From contig AMWX01000001.1 of NCBI GenBank assembly GCA_000307935.1, positions 1-64,000 on the forward strand: DNA of 64,000 nucleotides, read 5' to 3'. The notes beneath the pieces were generated by a model. The model saw nothing but the letters and a program-made list of their open reading frames with translations, had not been told where the DNA came from and ran no database searches. The first letter of the stretch is position 1, and every line of letters begins with the position of its first letter. The translations under genes were made by a program, and so were the position numbers. The DNA comes from SAR86 cluster bacterium SAR86E (lineage in GTDB: Bacteria; Pseudomonadota; Gammaproteobacteria; Magnimaribacterales; D2472). Shown here in pieces: positions 18,174-27,777 of this stretch.

Positions 18174-19934
18174 ATGGGAATTCGAACCCGAATATTTTTT
18201 ATCACTCTTTCATGTTTGTTTGCGGGCATAACCTTGTCCTTTATTGTCGCTGAAAGAGATCTATCTATTAAGCTTCAAGAACAAATAGAAACAGAGCTCT
18301 CAAGACAAGCAAAAATCTTAAGAAAATCAATATCTGACTCATCCTTAAAAAATAGCCTCATCTCTTTAAAACAGCTTATCGATGAATATGCTTTTGCATC
18401 TGATTCAAGAATAACGATCATTAAAAAAAATGGCATAGTTACTGTTGATTCTGATGTTGATTTAGAAAGTATTCCTGCTTTAGAAAATCATAAAAATAGA
18501 CCTGAAATCATTGAAGCTTTTGAATCCGGTATGGGCTCAAGTAAACGATTTAGTTCAACCGTTCAAAAAGAAATGTTTTATTTTGCTTTGCGGGATGACT
18601 CTAATAATGAAAGTCAGGTGATCAGGATATCTGTACCCTATGAAAATCTCGATCAGGTTATAACTTCACTAGGAAACTCTATATCGTTAATTGTGGTTGT
18701 GGGGTTAATTGTTGCGATTCTCGCAAGTATCTTGGCTGGTGACTACATAAGATCAAGTTTTGTGGAGCTAGAGAGGGCTGCGTCTGAGATATCTGCTGGA
18801 AGTTACAAGAAAAAAAACTTTGCATCCTTGCCGACAAAACGCTCAGATGAAATCGGCTCGATGGCGCGAAATATATCTACAATTTCCTTAAACCTAAAAG
18901 ATCAAATCTCTCTAATTGCAAAGCAACGCGATCAGTTTGGGTTAGTCCTTGATGGACTGGGTGAGGGAATTATGGTCTTGAAGGAAGATGGTGAAATCAC
19001 TTATAGAAATGATCAAATCCTTCAAATATTTGATCTTGATGAAATACTCAATAAATCAATCCATGATCTTAATATTCAGCCACTAAGTCATATGTTTAAA
19101 AAAGCTCTAAAAAAAGGAAAATATGATTCCGAGTTTGAAATAGACACAGAGGAAGATTCAACTAGGTGGATCTTAGCTCATATGAATAAAGCAAAAGCTA
19201 CAAAAGAATTAATTCTTGTTGTGCACGAAACCACTCAACTTAGAGAGATGGACTCTATGAGAAGAGACTTTGTTTCCAATCTATCTCACGAACTTAGAAC
19301 ACCTGTGAGTGTTATTAAAGCAAATTCAGAAACTTTGCTTGATGGCGCTTTGGAAAATCCAAAGGACGCAAAAACTTTCTCAAAAGCAATTTTGCATAAT
19401 GCTGATCGTTTAAGTGAAATGGTCACATCTTTAATAGACTTATCTAGAATTGAATACGGCGATTTAAAATTTGTTATTGAAAGTCTTGTATTGAATCAAA
19501 TAATTGAAACCGTTATTTCTTCGTATTCAACAATGGCTAAAAGAAAAAATATTCAACTTTTATTTAATAGGCAAACAGATATTGAGGTCACGGGAGACTC
19601 TAAGGCAATAGAGAGGGTGCTAAATAATTTAATAGATAATGCTTTTAAATATAGCCCTGAGGATTCTGTGATCGAGGTTCAAGCCAGGAAACAGGGAGAT
19701 TTTGTAAAAGTATCTGTTATGGATGCTGGCATTGGCGTACCTGATGAAGAAAAAAGATTTGTGTTTCAACGATTTTATAGAACAGCTAAAGCTAGAGCCA
19801 ATGAAAAGCAAGGAAGTGGTCTTGGTTTAGCCATAGTAAGAAACCTGGTAAATAATCTTAAGGGCGAAGTGGGGGTTGAAAGCAGAAGAGATGGTGGCTC
19901 TGAATTTTGGTTTACGGTTCCTGTTTCTGAATAG
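18174..19934 (+). CDS. phoR: Phosphate regulon sensor histidine kinase PhoR
   Basis: Membrane histidine kinase, 586 aa, longer than E. coli PhoR (431). Order: TM1 (about 7-27), an extracytoplasmic domain of about 140 residues, TM2 (about 168-188), HAMP (about 190-243), PAS (about 255-345), HisKA with H372 (SNLSHELRTP), and HATPase with NLIDNAFKYSPED, GVPDEEKRFVF and GSGLGLAI. The layout is closer to Bacillus PhoR/PnpS-type kinases with a sensory outer domain than to short enteric PhoR. It starts 6 nt after phoB. No pstSCAB-phoU is in view, so its partner sensor complex, if any, is elsewhere. Confidence 0.9.
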   Translation: MGIRTRIFFITLSCLFAGITLSFIVAERDLSIKLQEQIETELSRQAKILRKSISDSSLKNSLISLKQLIDEYAFASDSRITIIKKNGIVTVDSDVDLESIPALENHKNRPEIIEAFESGMGSSKRFSSTVQKEMFYFALRDDSNNESQVIRISVPYENLDQVITSLGNSISLIVVVGLIVAILASILAGDYIRSSFVELERAASEISAGSYKKKNFASLPTKRSDEIGSMARNISTISLNLKDQISLIAKQRDQFGLVLDGLGEGIMVLKEDGEITYRNDQILQIFDLDEILNKSIHDLNIQPLSHMFKKALKKGKYDSEFEIDTEEDSTRWILAHMNKAKATKELILVVHETTQLREMDSMRRDFVSNLSHELRTPVSVIKANSETLLDGALENPKDAKTFSKAILHNADRLSEMVTSLIDLSRIEYGDLKFVIESLVLNQIIETVISSYSTMAKRKNIQLLFNRQTDIEVTGDSKAIERVLNNLIDNAFKYSPEDSVIEVQARKQGDFVKVSVMDAGIGVPDEEKRFVFQRFYRTAKARANEKQGSGLGLAIVRNLVNNLKGEVGVESRRDGGSEFWFTVPVSE

Positions 19935-20050
19935 TAATTAATAAAAATTAGTCATTGCTGACTCTATCTAACTCAAAACTTGCATAGTTTTTGTTGCCTT
20001 AAATCAATCTTAAAAGTGAGCTACACTATTAGGCTGACTTTAAAGAATTC

Positions 20051-20455
20051 ATGAAGATAAATTATATTTACATAAAATACTTTTTTATAGCTGTGCTATC
20101 TCTTTATGCTGTTTATCAATTAATTATTTTAATAATGATGCTTTCTGCAAGACCTAATGTTCCAGAGCTAACATTTCAAGAAATCGATGAGACCATTGTT
20201 ACAACTTCAATAAGCACAGATTTACCTAAGCCTATTAGCGAAGCAACGGACTTTGATTTCAAGGTTGTGGGATATCGCGCAGGTCAAACAAGATCATCTG
20301 TAATAGTCCAGAAAAAAAATAAATCTTTTGTGGTTCAACAGGGTGAATTGCTAGAAAATAAGTATAAATTAATAAAGGTTGATAATGAATTTGCTATTTT
20401 TGAGTATTCGGGTCAGTCTTACCAACTTAAAACAAATTTATTAAATGAAAATTAA
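20051..20455 (+). CDS. gspC: Type II secretion protein GspC, short form
   Basis: Inner-membrane clamp that couples the T2SS platform to the secretin. There is one N-terminal TM helix (about 9-30), then a homology-region domain ending near residue 130 (VVGYRAGQ...QGELLENKYKLIKV...YSGQSYQL). Typical GspC proteins are about 270-300 aa with a C-terminal PDZ or coiled coil; this one is 134 aa and lacks it, like some other short GspC/PulC-N-only proteins. First gene of an eleven-gene operon; it overlaps gspD by 11 nt. The assignment rests on position as well as sequence. Confidence 0.82.
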   Translation: MKINYIYIKYFFIAVLSLYAVYQLIILIMMLSARPNVPELTFQEIDETIVTTSISTDLPKPISEATDFDFKVVGYRAGQTRSSVIVQKKNKSFVVQQGELLENKYKLIKVDNEFAIFEYSGQSYQLKTNLLNEN

Positions 20456-22295
20456 ACAGAAAATTATTAATTCTTTTGCATTATTTTTTTTAATCGCATC
20501 TATTTCTGATGCAAAAGCTCAAGAAACTTTTACATTGAATTACTCAAATGCAGATTTAGCTGTTGTAACACAAGACATTGCTAAGTTTGCAAATAAAACT
20601 CTTATATTAGACCCAAGAGTGAAAGGTCGAGTCACAATCTTTTCAGATTCAATTCTTACATCAGATCAGGTATGGAGTGTGTATCTCAGAACAATTCAGG
20701 CTCAGGGTTTTACATCTATTGCAGATGGAAACATTATTAGAATTGTTCCTGAGAATGAAGCTACCAGAGATCAGAATCAAGTCAGAAATAGTGCTGATAT
20801 GACCACCAAAATCTTAACTTTAAAGAATCGATCAGCTGGAGAAATAATTACGCAACTAAAACCAATTACAGGTAGGCAATCTCATCTCTCAAGTATTCCA
20901 TCAATAAACTCAATTTTACTTGTTGATAAGAAATCAAATGTTGATCGAATAGAAAAGCTTGTTCAAACCTTGGATCAAACAAATTCTGCTGAAATAGAAA
21001 TTATCAAGCTTAAAAATTTATCAGCTATTGAAGCGGTTAGGATTTTAGAGAAATTGAGAGCGCAGAACAATCCAACCTTAAATAACTTTGTAGCAGTTCC
21101 ATTTACTCCCTCAAATTCTGTAATTCTCTCAGCTGACTCAGCAGTAACTAAGAATATTTTAAATACTCTTCAGGCTCTTGATCAAGATGCTCTTTCGGGA
21201 GGTTCGATTAATGTAATTTATTTGAAGTATGCAAAAGCAGATGATGTAGCAGCAATTATAAATTCTGTTTCATCAAGATTTTCTAGTGAGGATTCTAGCA
21301 AACCTATTATCACCTCTCATAGGGAAACAAATTCATTGGTAATCTCGGCAGAAGAATCCACATTAGATGTTATAAGAAATTTGGTAGCTAAGTTAGATAT
21401 TAGACGTGCTCAAGTTCTAGTTGAGGCAATCATTGTAGAGTTATCAGAAACAGCCGCAAGAACTCTTGGAGTTGAAACAATTTTTACTGGTGAAAAAGGC
21501 GGCGATATTCCTGTTGGCTTAACACGATTTTCTGATGGAGGACCTGATTTGTTGGCTATTGCTGGCTCACAAATAGAGACTTCTAATGCTTCGCTTAGTT
21601 CTAATGCAACAGCCTCATTACTCAATACACAAGGTCTCATTGCGGGATTGGGGGATCCAGGTGGCAGCGATAATTTTGTTGGTATTATTCGAGCAATTGC
21701 TGAGGATCAAAATTCTAATATTCTATCAACCCCATCTATCATTGCGATGGATAATGAACCTGCTAGCCTAGTTATTGGCCAAGAGATACCCATCACAACA
21801 GGTGAAAGTTTGGGCTCCAGTAATGCTAACCCATTTCGAACCACCTCTAGACAAGAGGTTGGAATAAAGCTTTCAGTTACTCCGCAAATTGATGAGGGTG
21901 ATTCTGTTATATTGGAGATTAAGCAAGAAGTTTCAGCGGTTGCTGGACCTTTAACTGGGACCACTGACCTAATTACCAACAAAAGAAGCATAGAAACTAC
22001 TGTCTTGGTAGACAATAATCAAATCATTGTCTTGGGCGGTCTTATAGATGATGATTTGCAAGAAGATGTCTCCAAAGTTCCATTGCTTGGTTCTATTCCT
22101 GTTTTGGGTAAGCTATTTAGCTCCTCAGCAAAATCAAGAGTACAAAGAAATTTAATGGTTTTTTTACGACCCACAATCCTTACCGAATCGACAGATATCT
22201 CATCATTATCAAATGAAAAATATAATTTTATTAAGGCAGAAAAACTACTGAAAGATCCAGATAGCAAACCTTTAATTGATCTTACCGTCGAATAA
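20445..22295 (+). CDS. gspD: Type II secretion secretin GspD
   Basis: Outer-membrane channel of the T2SS. Signal peptide to about residue 26 (SDAKAQ), N0 domain starting FTLNYSNADLAVVTQDIAKF, repeated KH-like N1-N3 modules (for example INVIYLKYAKADDVAAIIN), then the secretin core with VEAIIVELSE, LSTPSIIAMDNEPA, VGQEIPITTGES and the closing VPLLGSIPVLGKLFSS. Length 616 aa is a little short of the usual 650-700. Only about 40 residues follow the core, so there is little room for a pilotin-binding S-domain, and no gspS gene is near. The start ATG overlaps gspC. Confidence 0.95.
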   Translation: MKIKQKIINSFALFFLIASISDAKAQETFTLNYSNADLAVVTQDIAKFANKTLILDPRVKGRVTIFSDSILTSDQVWSVYLRTIQAQGFTSIADGNIIRIVPENEATRDQNQVRNSADMTTKILTLKNRSAGEIITQLKPITGRQSHLSSIPSINSILLVDKKSNVDRIEKLVQTLDQTNSAEIEIIKLKNLSAIEAVRILEKLRAQNNPTLNNFVAVPFTPSNSVILSADSAVTKNILNTLQALDQDALSGGSINVIYLKYAKADDVAAIINSVSSRFSSEDSSKPIITSHRETNSLVISAEESTLDVIRNLVAKLDIRRAQVLVEAIIVELSETAARTLGVETIFTGEKGGDIPVGLTRFSDGGPDLLAIAGSQIETSNASLSSNATASLLNTQGLIAGLGDPGGSDNFVGIIRAIAEDQNSNILSTPSIIAMDNEPASLVIGQEIPITTGESLGSSNANPFRTTSRQEVGIKLSVTPQIDEGDSVILEIKQEVSAVAGPLTGTTDLITNKRSIETTVLVDNNQIIVLGGLIDDDLQEDVSKVPLLGSIPVLGKLFSSSAKSRVQRNLMVFLRPTILTESTDISSLSNEKYNFIKAEKLLKDPDSKPLIDLTVE

Positions 22296-23783
22296 ATGAT
22301 TGAGAAATCAATGGAATCGATCCCCATATCTTTACCATATGAATTTGCAAAAAGTATGCGAGTTCTTTTATTGCAAAAGGAAAATAAATCTCATATTTAT
22401 TCAGAAAAAAATCTTTCTAAATTTTTATATCAAGAAATAGCAAGGTTTCTATTAGATGATTTTAAAGTTCATCTTTGTTCTGTTGGAGAATTTGATCAAT
22501 TGCTTACAAAGCATTATTCATTATCTGAGGATGACTCTGAAATAAGTACAGAATTATCTGAAAATTTTGATTTGCAGTCATTTGCTAGCGCTCTAGCCCC
22601 TACAGAAGATTTATTAAGTGGTGCTAATGATGCACCGATCATCAAACTTATTAATGGCGTTATTAGCCAAGCTATTAAATCGAGAGCATCCGATATACAT
22701 TTCGAACCCTACGAAGCTAATTTCATTGTTCGTTATAGAATTGATGGAATCCTCAAAGAGGTTTTAACGCAAGATGCTCGTCTTTCAGCTCCAATAATTT
22801 CACGCCTTAAAATTATTGCCAGGCTTGATATTGCTGAAAGAAGGAAACCTCAAGATGGGCGCGTATCATTGTCACTGGGTTCTAAAAAAGTTGATGTAAG
22901 AGTCTCGACACTCCCTTCATCATATGGAGAGAGGGTGGTGCTAAGACTTCTTGATAAACAATCTTCAAAAATAGAAATTGAAGATTTGGGATTGCCTGAT
23001 CCAATACTATCTACATATAAACGATCTTTGAAGTATCCCGAAGGAATTATTTTAGTTACTGGTCCCACAGGCTCAGGTAAGACCACTACTCTATATTCAG
23101 GGTTGCAGCACATCAGCGATACATCTCAGAATATTTTGACTGTTGAAGATCCAATTGAATATACATTACCAGGAATAGGTCAAACCCAAGTGAACACCAA
23201 GGCTGGGTATGATTTTGCATCAGGTCTCAGATCCATTCTTCGTCAAGATCCTGATATTGTGATGGTAGGTGAAATTAGAGACATTGAGACTGCTAAGATT
23301 GCAATACAAGCATCTCTTACGGGACATCTTGTTCTGTCTACAGTTCATACCAATAGTGCAATAGGTGCTATTGCTAGGTTACGGGATATGGGTATTGAAT
23401 CTTATTTGCTAGCCTCTAGTCTGCGCCTTGTTATGTCGCAAAGATTGGTACGAAGACTTTGTGAAAAATGCAAAGAAGCCATCCCAGTCCCAACTATTGC
23501 TGAGGAAACCTTCCAAACCTTAAAGGGAACTGAAATTTATTCGAGCAATGGCTGCTCAGACTGCAATCATACTGGATTCAAGGGTCGTGTTGCACTGTCC
23601 GAGGCCATAACAATAACTCCTGAATTAAAAAAACTTATTCACGATGATGCATCTGAGGCTGATTTGGCATCAGCAGCATTTCATAATACTGATTCAATAC
23701 AATCTTCCTCTTTAGATCTTTTAGTCAATGGAGTGACAAGCTACGATGAATTGATGAGGTTACAAAGCGATGTCAACATATAA
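22296..23783 (+). CDS. gspE: Type II secretion ATPase GspE
   Basis: Cytoplasmic hexameric motor. Visible elements are the N2 domain (about 100-215, including SDIHFEPYE), Walker A GPTGSGKTTTLYSGL (about 255), the Asp box VEDPIEYTLPG, Walker B (DPDIVMVGEIRD, about 325) and the His box GHLVLSTVHTN. A tetracysteine zinc module is present as CEKC (about 389) and CSDCNHTGF (about 418), as expected for GspE. ATG directly abuts the gspD stop, and the gene overlaps gspF by 14 nt. At 495 aa it is of normal length. Confidence 0.96.
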   Translation: MIEKSMESIPISLPYEFAKSMRVLLLQKENKSHIYSEKNLSKFLYQEIARFLLDDFKVHLCSVGEFDQLLTKHYSLSEDDSEISTELSENFDLQSFASALAPTEDLLSGANDAPIIKLINGVISQAIKSRASDIHFEPYEANFIVRYRIDGILKEVLTQDARLSAPIISRLKIIARLDIAERRKPQDGRVSLSLGSKKVDVRVSTLPSSYGERVVLRLLDKQSSKIEIEDLGLPDPILSTYKRSLKYPEGIILVTGPTGSGKTTTLYSGLQHISDTSQNILTVEDPIEYTLPGIGQTQVNTKAGYDFASGLRSILRQDPDIVMVGEIRDIETAKIAIQASLTGHLVLSTVHTNSAIGAIARLRDMGIESYLLASSLRLVMSQRLVRRLCEKCKEAIPVPTIAEETFQTLKGTEIYSSNGCSDCNHTGFKGRVALSEAITITPELKKLIHDDASEADLASAAFHNTDSIQSSSLDLLVNGVTSYDELMRLQSDVNI

Positions 23784-24966
23784 GTATTCTGCGCTCGATG
23801 AATCTGGAAAAAAAACCTCAGGTTTTATAACTGCACATAGCGAAAGAGAAGCCAGGCAAGTTGTTAAATCTATGAATTTAACCCCGTTGAATGTCTTATC
23901 TGTAAACAAAAGATTTTCACGAAAATCAAAAGTTCCTCAAAAAGATTTACTTTTTGCTACAAGGCAGATATCTACATTGCTCGATTCGGGTGTTCCACTA
24001 GATGAAACCCTTCAATCAATATCTAAAGAAGTTGAAAATAAAAATCTTTCCTCTGCACTTCAAAGTATAAGAGATGAAATTCTGCAGGGAAAAAGAATTG
24101 ATATTGCGCTTGGAGGATTTCCTTCAATTTTTAATCAAACATATTGCTCATTAATAGGTGCTGGTGATACCTCTGGAAATCTCAGTTCAGCATTTAACAA
24201 TTTAGCCAATTACCAAGAGGAATCTGCCCAAATAAGGCAACAAGTAATATCTGCCATGACATATCCTGCTATTCTTCTTCTCTTTTCAATAGGCGTCGTT
24301 TTTGGGTTATTGACATTCGTCATGCCTCAAATTGTGGATCAATTTGTTAGAGCGGGTGCCACCTTACCATTTTTAACTGAATTTTTGATGTCAGTCGCGA
24401 AATATTCACCTTTCATACTTTTAATGTTATTTATATTAAGCATCATGATTCTACTGGGTTATAGAAAGCTGATGGACGACGATTTAACAGCAATAAAAAT
24501 TCATAAAAAATTTTTAAAAATTCCTATTTTAGGCAGCTTTTTCTTGAATGCTGAGGTAGAAAAGTTTTCTAGCATTATGCATTTAATGATGAAGTCTGGT
24601 TTAAATCTAGATCTTGCTATGGAGCAAGCCAGCTCTGTAATTTCAAATAAATATATTGCAAGTACTATCAAGCAATCAAGAGAAGATTTAATTGAAGGCA
24701 AAGACTTTATTTTATCATTACGAAAAGCAAAAATATTTCCTTCTTTATTTATTCAATTGCTATCAAGTGGTTACAAGTCTGGCAACTTAATATTTATGTT
24801 TGAAAAAGTTACTCAGTACATGAAGCAAGAGATTGAAAACAAAAGATCAGCCGTGCTTTCATTGCTTGAGCCTCTTATCATTATTTTAATGGGCGGCGTT
24901 ATTTTACTAATTGTTTTAGCAATTTTAATACCTATAATGGAGATGAATACAATCTCTCTAGGGTGA
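23770..24966 (+). CDS. gspF: Type II secretion platform protein GspF
   Basis: Polytopic inner-membrane platform protein. It opens with STYKYSALDESGKKTSGFI, a GspF/PilC signature, and has two T2SSF repeats: the first with QISTLLDSGVPLDETL (about 65), the second with KFSSIMHLMMKSGLNLDLA (about 262). Hydrophobic helices lie near 170-195, 215-235 and at the C-terminus (about 365-390). Length 398 aa is typical. It overlaps gspE, and its stop TGA overlaps possible gspG starts. Confidence 0.95.
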   Translation: MSTYKYSALDESGKKTSGFITAHSEREARQVVKSMNLTPLNVLSVNKRFSRKSKVPQKDLLFATRQISTLLDSGVPLDETLQSISKEVENKNLSSALQSIRDEILQGKRIDIALGGFPSIFNQTYCSLIGAGDTSGNLSSAFNNLANYQEESAQIRQQVISAMTYPAILLLFSIGVVFGLLTFVMPQIVDQFVRAGATLPFLTEFLMSVAKYSPFILLMLFILSIMILLGYRKLMDDDLTAIKIHKKFLKIPILGSFFLNAEVEKFSSIMHLMMKSGLNLDLAMEQASSVISNKYIASTIKQSREDLIEGKDFILSLRKAKIFPSLFIQLLSSGYKSGNLIFMFEKVTQYMKQEIENKRSAVLSLLEPLIIILMGGVILLIVLAILIPIMEMNTISLG

Positions 24967-24971
24967 TGATT

Positions 24972-25406
24972 ATGAAAAATAATAATCCAGGCTTTACACT
25001 AATTGAACTTATGGCAGTGATAGTAATCATGGGTATTTTAGTGACCATTGTAGCTGTAAATGTCTCACCATTTTTACAAAGAGCAAATCTTGAAAAGACT
25101 AGGGCAGATATTGCACAAATTGAAAAAGCACTGGAGCTATATAAGTTTAATGAGATGTCTTATCCGTCTACAGATCAAGGGCTTGAGGCTCTGGTATCGC
25201 CTCCAAATGATCTTAAAAGACCTTTTCTTTATCCACAAGGAGGTTACTTAAACTCGCTACCTCAAGATCCTTGGGCGCGTGAATATCTATATCTTCAACC
25301 AGGCCTTAAATCTAAAAAGTTTGATATTTACTCATATGGAGCAGATGGTGTTGAAGGAGGTGTAGGTGAAAATGCTGATATAGGTAATTGGTTGACAGAA
25401 CTTTGA
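24972..25406 (+). CDS. gspG: Major pseudopilin GspG
   Basis: Main subunit of the T2SS pseudopilus. The prepilin leader KNNNPG|FTLIELMAVIVIMGIL has Gly-1, Phe+1 and Glu+5, followed by the hydrophobic N-helix. The globular part has the GspG features YPSTDQGLEALV, GGYLNSLPQDPWAREY and SYGADGVEGG (calcium-site region). I place the start at the ATG at 24972 because AGGG at 24960-24963 lies 8 nt upstream. An ATG at 24966 and a GTG at 24963 are alternatives giving two or three extra leader residues. Confidence 0.95.
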   Translation: MKNNNPGFTLIELMAVIVIMGILVTIVAVNVSPFLQRANLEKTRADIAQIEKALELYKFNEMSYPSTDQGLEALVSPPNDLKRPFLYPQGGYLNSLPQDPWAREYLYLQPGLKSKKFDIYSYGADGVEGGVGENADIGNWLTEL

Positions 25407-25873
25407 ATAATTCTCCAGGCTTTACATTGCTTGAGTTATTAGTAGTCATCACACTTATAGCCCTGGCATCAACCATCGTTTTAATGAATACAGATATTTT
25501 AGATGACTTTGAAACTAATGAAATTTCAAGTTATGAGAGCTTCATTACTTTTCTAGGTGAAGAAAGCGCGTTAAAGAAAAAAAAATTAGCTTGGTTTGTT
25601 GGTAATAATTCTCAATCTGTCATGTATCTTAAAGAAGGGAGCTGGGTTGATTTAGAACTTCAAAAAAAATTATTTCCAGAGATCAATTCTAGCGTTACAT
25701 TTAAGGATTCTGAGGGCCAAGTTTTTTCTTTTATTGAGAACAGATCTTTACCTTTTATGATTTTTAACCCAATAGGGCATTCATCAGGGGGGATTATTGA
25801 GTTTTACGATGACGCTTCTCCTGTCAACTTGGTGATTAATCAATCCCTTCAATTTTCATATATTCTAAATTGA
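25403..25873 (+). CDS. gspH: Minor pseudopilin GspH
   Basis: Minor pseudopilin with leader NNSPG|FTLLELLVVITLIAL, including Glu+5. The globular part is weakly conserved, as usual for GspH, and ends FEYDDASPVNLVIN-like (FYDDASPVNLVIN). I favour the TTG at 25403, which overlaps the gspG stop (TTGA) and gives a 6-residue leader; a TTG at 25388 would give 11. No ATG is available before the leader, so a non-ATG start is required either way. The GspH name follows from gene order. Confidence 0.85.
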   Translation: MNNSPGFTLLELLVVITLIALASTIVLMNTDILDDFETNEISSYESFITFLGEESALKKKKLAWFVGNNSQSVMYLKEGSWVDLELQKKLFPEINSSVTFKDSEGQVFSFIENRSLPFMIFNPIGHSSGGIIEFYDDASPVNLVINQSLQFSYILN

Positions 25874-26229
25874 ATAAGCAAGGATTCAGCCTTCTAGAAG
25901 TTGGCGTGGCCTTGATTATACTCAGCATGTCTGTCATGGCAGTATTTCAATTTATAAGCTCAACAACATATTCAGTTTATTCATTAGAAAATAGAACATT
26001 TGCTAGAGAGCTAGCAAATAACAGACTATCTCTAACTCAAACAATTGAACCTCTTAATGGTTCTATGCAACCTTCAAGAAGAGGCGAAGCAGAATTTGGT
26101 GGCAAAAAATTTTATTGGACAGAGGAATTAAACGATACCTCTGAAGATTTTTCTGAGTTAACCATTAGAGTTGGTCTAGATGAAAACCAAACTATATATC
26201 AGCTCCAAACCTTTATAGAAAAAAAATAA
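25870..26229 (+). CDS. gspI: Minor pseudopilin GspI
   Basis: Minor pseudopilin of 119 aa, normal for GspI. Leader MNKQG|FSLLEVGVALIILSM with Glu+5, then a family-like ANNRLSLTQ segment and a short beta domain. The start is TTG at 25870, overlapping the gspH TGA, the second TTGA junction in the operon; no ATG or GTG precedes the leader. The next gene starts within the TAATG at its end. Confidence 0.88.
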   Translation: MNKQGFSLLEVGVALIILSMSVMAVFQFISSTTYSVYSLENRTFARELANNRLSLTQTIEPLNGSMQPSRRGEAEFGGKKFYWTEELNDTSEDFSELTIRVGLDENQTIYQLQTFIEKK

Positions 26230-26825
26230 TGCTCAATAGAGGATTTACATTGTTAGAGGTTTTAATATCAATAGTAATACTCAGTATTATTACAATCGTT
26301 ACCTCGTCCTTTCTGCAGTCTTCAATCCAATCTCGTGAGGATATCGCCATTAAATCCAATCAAATACAGAAAATTAATTTCATCTCTACAACTCTGCGAT
26401 CTGACATTATGAATGCAGTAAATATAGATATAACTGATTTTCGAGGCTTGAGTCTTAAGGCTAAATTTAAAGGTGAAATTGGTTCAAATGGTTTCATTTT
26501 TATAACAGAATTAGAATCAGTTAATGAAATGGGGAATTCTCTTGCTAGGGTTGAATACATGTTTCTTGATAATGTATTTCTTAGGAGGCAATATTTTTCT
26601 CCTTCGCCTGCTGATCCTAATGAGTACATTGAAACTATTTTGTTTGAAAATATTGATTTTGCTCAACTTGAATTTTCTGATGGCAAGAACTGGTTTCTCA
26701 GTTGGCCGCATAATGAAGTCACATCAAGGGAACTGCCAAAGCTTGTTAAAGTATATTTAGAAAAAGAAACAAGCGAAAGTTATACCTGGATCATTCCTAA
26801 TTATCTTTCTAGGACATATGAATAA
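26229..26825 (+). CDS. gspJ: Minor pseudopilin GspJ
   Basis: Minor pseudopilin, 198 aa, matching GspJ length. Leader MLNRG|FTLLEVLISIVILSI with Glu+5. A central VEYMFLDNVFLRRQYFSP segment and the C-terminal ELPKLVKVYLE strand fit the GspJ domain, which contacts GspI and GspK at the pseudopilus tip. It overlaps gspI by 1 nt and gspK by 8 nt. Confidence 0.9.
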   Translation: MLNRGFTLLEVLISIVILSIITIVTSSFLQSSIQSREDIAIKSNQIQKINFISTTLRSDIMNAVNIDITDFRGLSLKAKFKGEIGSNGFIFITELESVNEMGNSLARVEYMFLDNVFLRRQYFSPSPADPNEYIETILFENIDFAQLEFSDGKNWFLSWPHNEVTSRELPKLVKVYLEKETSESYTWIIPNYLSRTYE

Positions 26826-27774
26826 ATCTGGCGTTGTTTTAATAACTACCTTGCTTATTGTGATGATCATGTCAGTAATTAGCATGCAAATCAGCAAAAG
26901 CTTTATGCTCTCACTTCAGCGAGAAGCATATATGGATCTTTCAAATATAAGCTTTCAACTACTTTTGAGTGCTGAGAAAAAGGCAGTTAAGGATCTTAAG
27001 GAGCAGTTAAGTCGCTACCAAACAACACTATTATCATCAGATCCAATTTTACAAAATAGCTTATATTATGAAATTGATAATTCGGTTCTTGAGGTAAGCT
27101 TTAGAGATGCATCCAACTGTTTTAATCTCAACAGTATTTTTAATCCCAGGCAAGGGAAGTATGAGATTAATAAAGCAAATTATGATTGGCTTAAGAGATT
27201 TACAAGAAACAAAGGAGTCGATGAAAATGATATTGAATCATTTGTTGATCAATTAATTGATTGGGTTGATCAGGACAATCAACCCAGAAATTTTGGGGCA
27301 GAGGATTACTTTTATACCGGCCCTTCGAGCCAGGTTAAACAATATACTGCAAAAAGATTTTTGAATAGCTTATCAGAAATAACAGCATTTCCTGTGATGA
27401 GTAGATTAAATTTCCTTCAGTTAACCGAAGGTTTGTGTGTTTTGCCGTTTACAAATAAACAATGGATAAACATCAATACTTTGAATATTGAAGATACCTT
27501 GTTGCTTGCTGCATTTATGAAAGAAAATAATTTTGAATATGTTAAGAGCATTATCATAGATATGCCCGAGGAAGGCTATTCGAATACTGAAAGTTTTCTT
27601 GATAGATTTCAGGAAAATGAAAATTTACCACCAAAAATTTTAAGCTTAGATTCTCATCTTTTTGAGATAAGATTGACACTTATGGAGGAAAATCTATTCG
27701 CTGAAATGAAAACCCTTGTTATATTAGATGACTCTAACAAGGCGCGAGTATTAAGAAGAAACTTTAATTTATAA
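26818..27774 (+). CDS. gspK: Minor pseudopilin GspK (pseudopilus tip)
   Basis: Large tip pseudopilin, 318 aa. The leader is MNKSG|VVLITTLLIVMIMSV; position +5 is Thr rather than Glu, which is the known hallmark of GspK. The inserted alpha domain shows FNLNSIF, VDQLIDWVDQDNQPRNFGAED (helix-hairpin type) and YTGPSSQVKQ. The N-LQLTEGLCVLP region follows the family layout of a TEI-rich second helical repeat. It starts inside gspJ and is followed by gspL after 3 nt. Confidence 0.9.
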   Translation: MNKSGVVLITTLLIVMIMSVISMQISKSFMLSLQREAYMDLSNISFQLLLSAEKKAVKDLKEQLSRYQTTLLSSDPILQNSLYYEIDNSVLEVSFRDASNCFNLNSIFNPRQGKYEINKANYDWLKRFTRNKGVDENDIESFVDQLIDWVDQDNQPRNFGAEDYFYTGPSSQVKQYTAKRFLNSLSEITAFPVMSRLNFLQLTEGLCVLPFTNKQWININTLNIEDTLLLAAFMKENNFEYVKSIIIDMPEEGYSNTESFLDRFQENENLPPKILSLDSHLFEIRLTLMEENLFAEMKTLVILDDSNKARVLRRNFNL

Positions 27775-27777
27775 CTA

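Noticed and set aside
22019-22327. 102-codon minus-strand frame across the gspD/gspE junction
   Set aside because: It is the complement of well-defined secretin and ATPase motifs; no independent evidence.
24963-24971. GTG 24963 or ATG 24966 as gspG start
   Set aside because: The AGGG motif would overlap or be 2 nt away; ATG 24972 has 8-nt spacing and a standard leader length.
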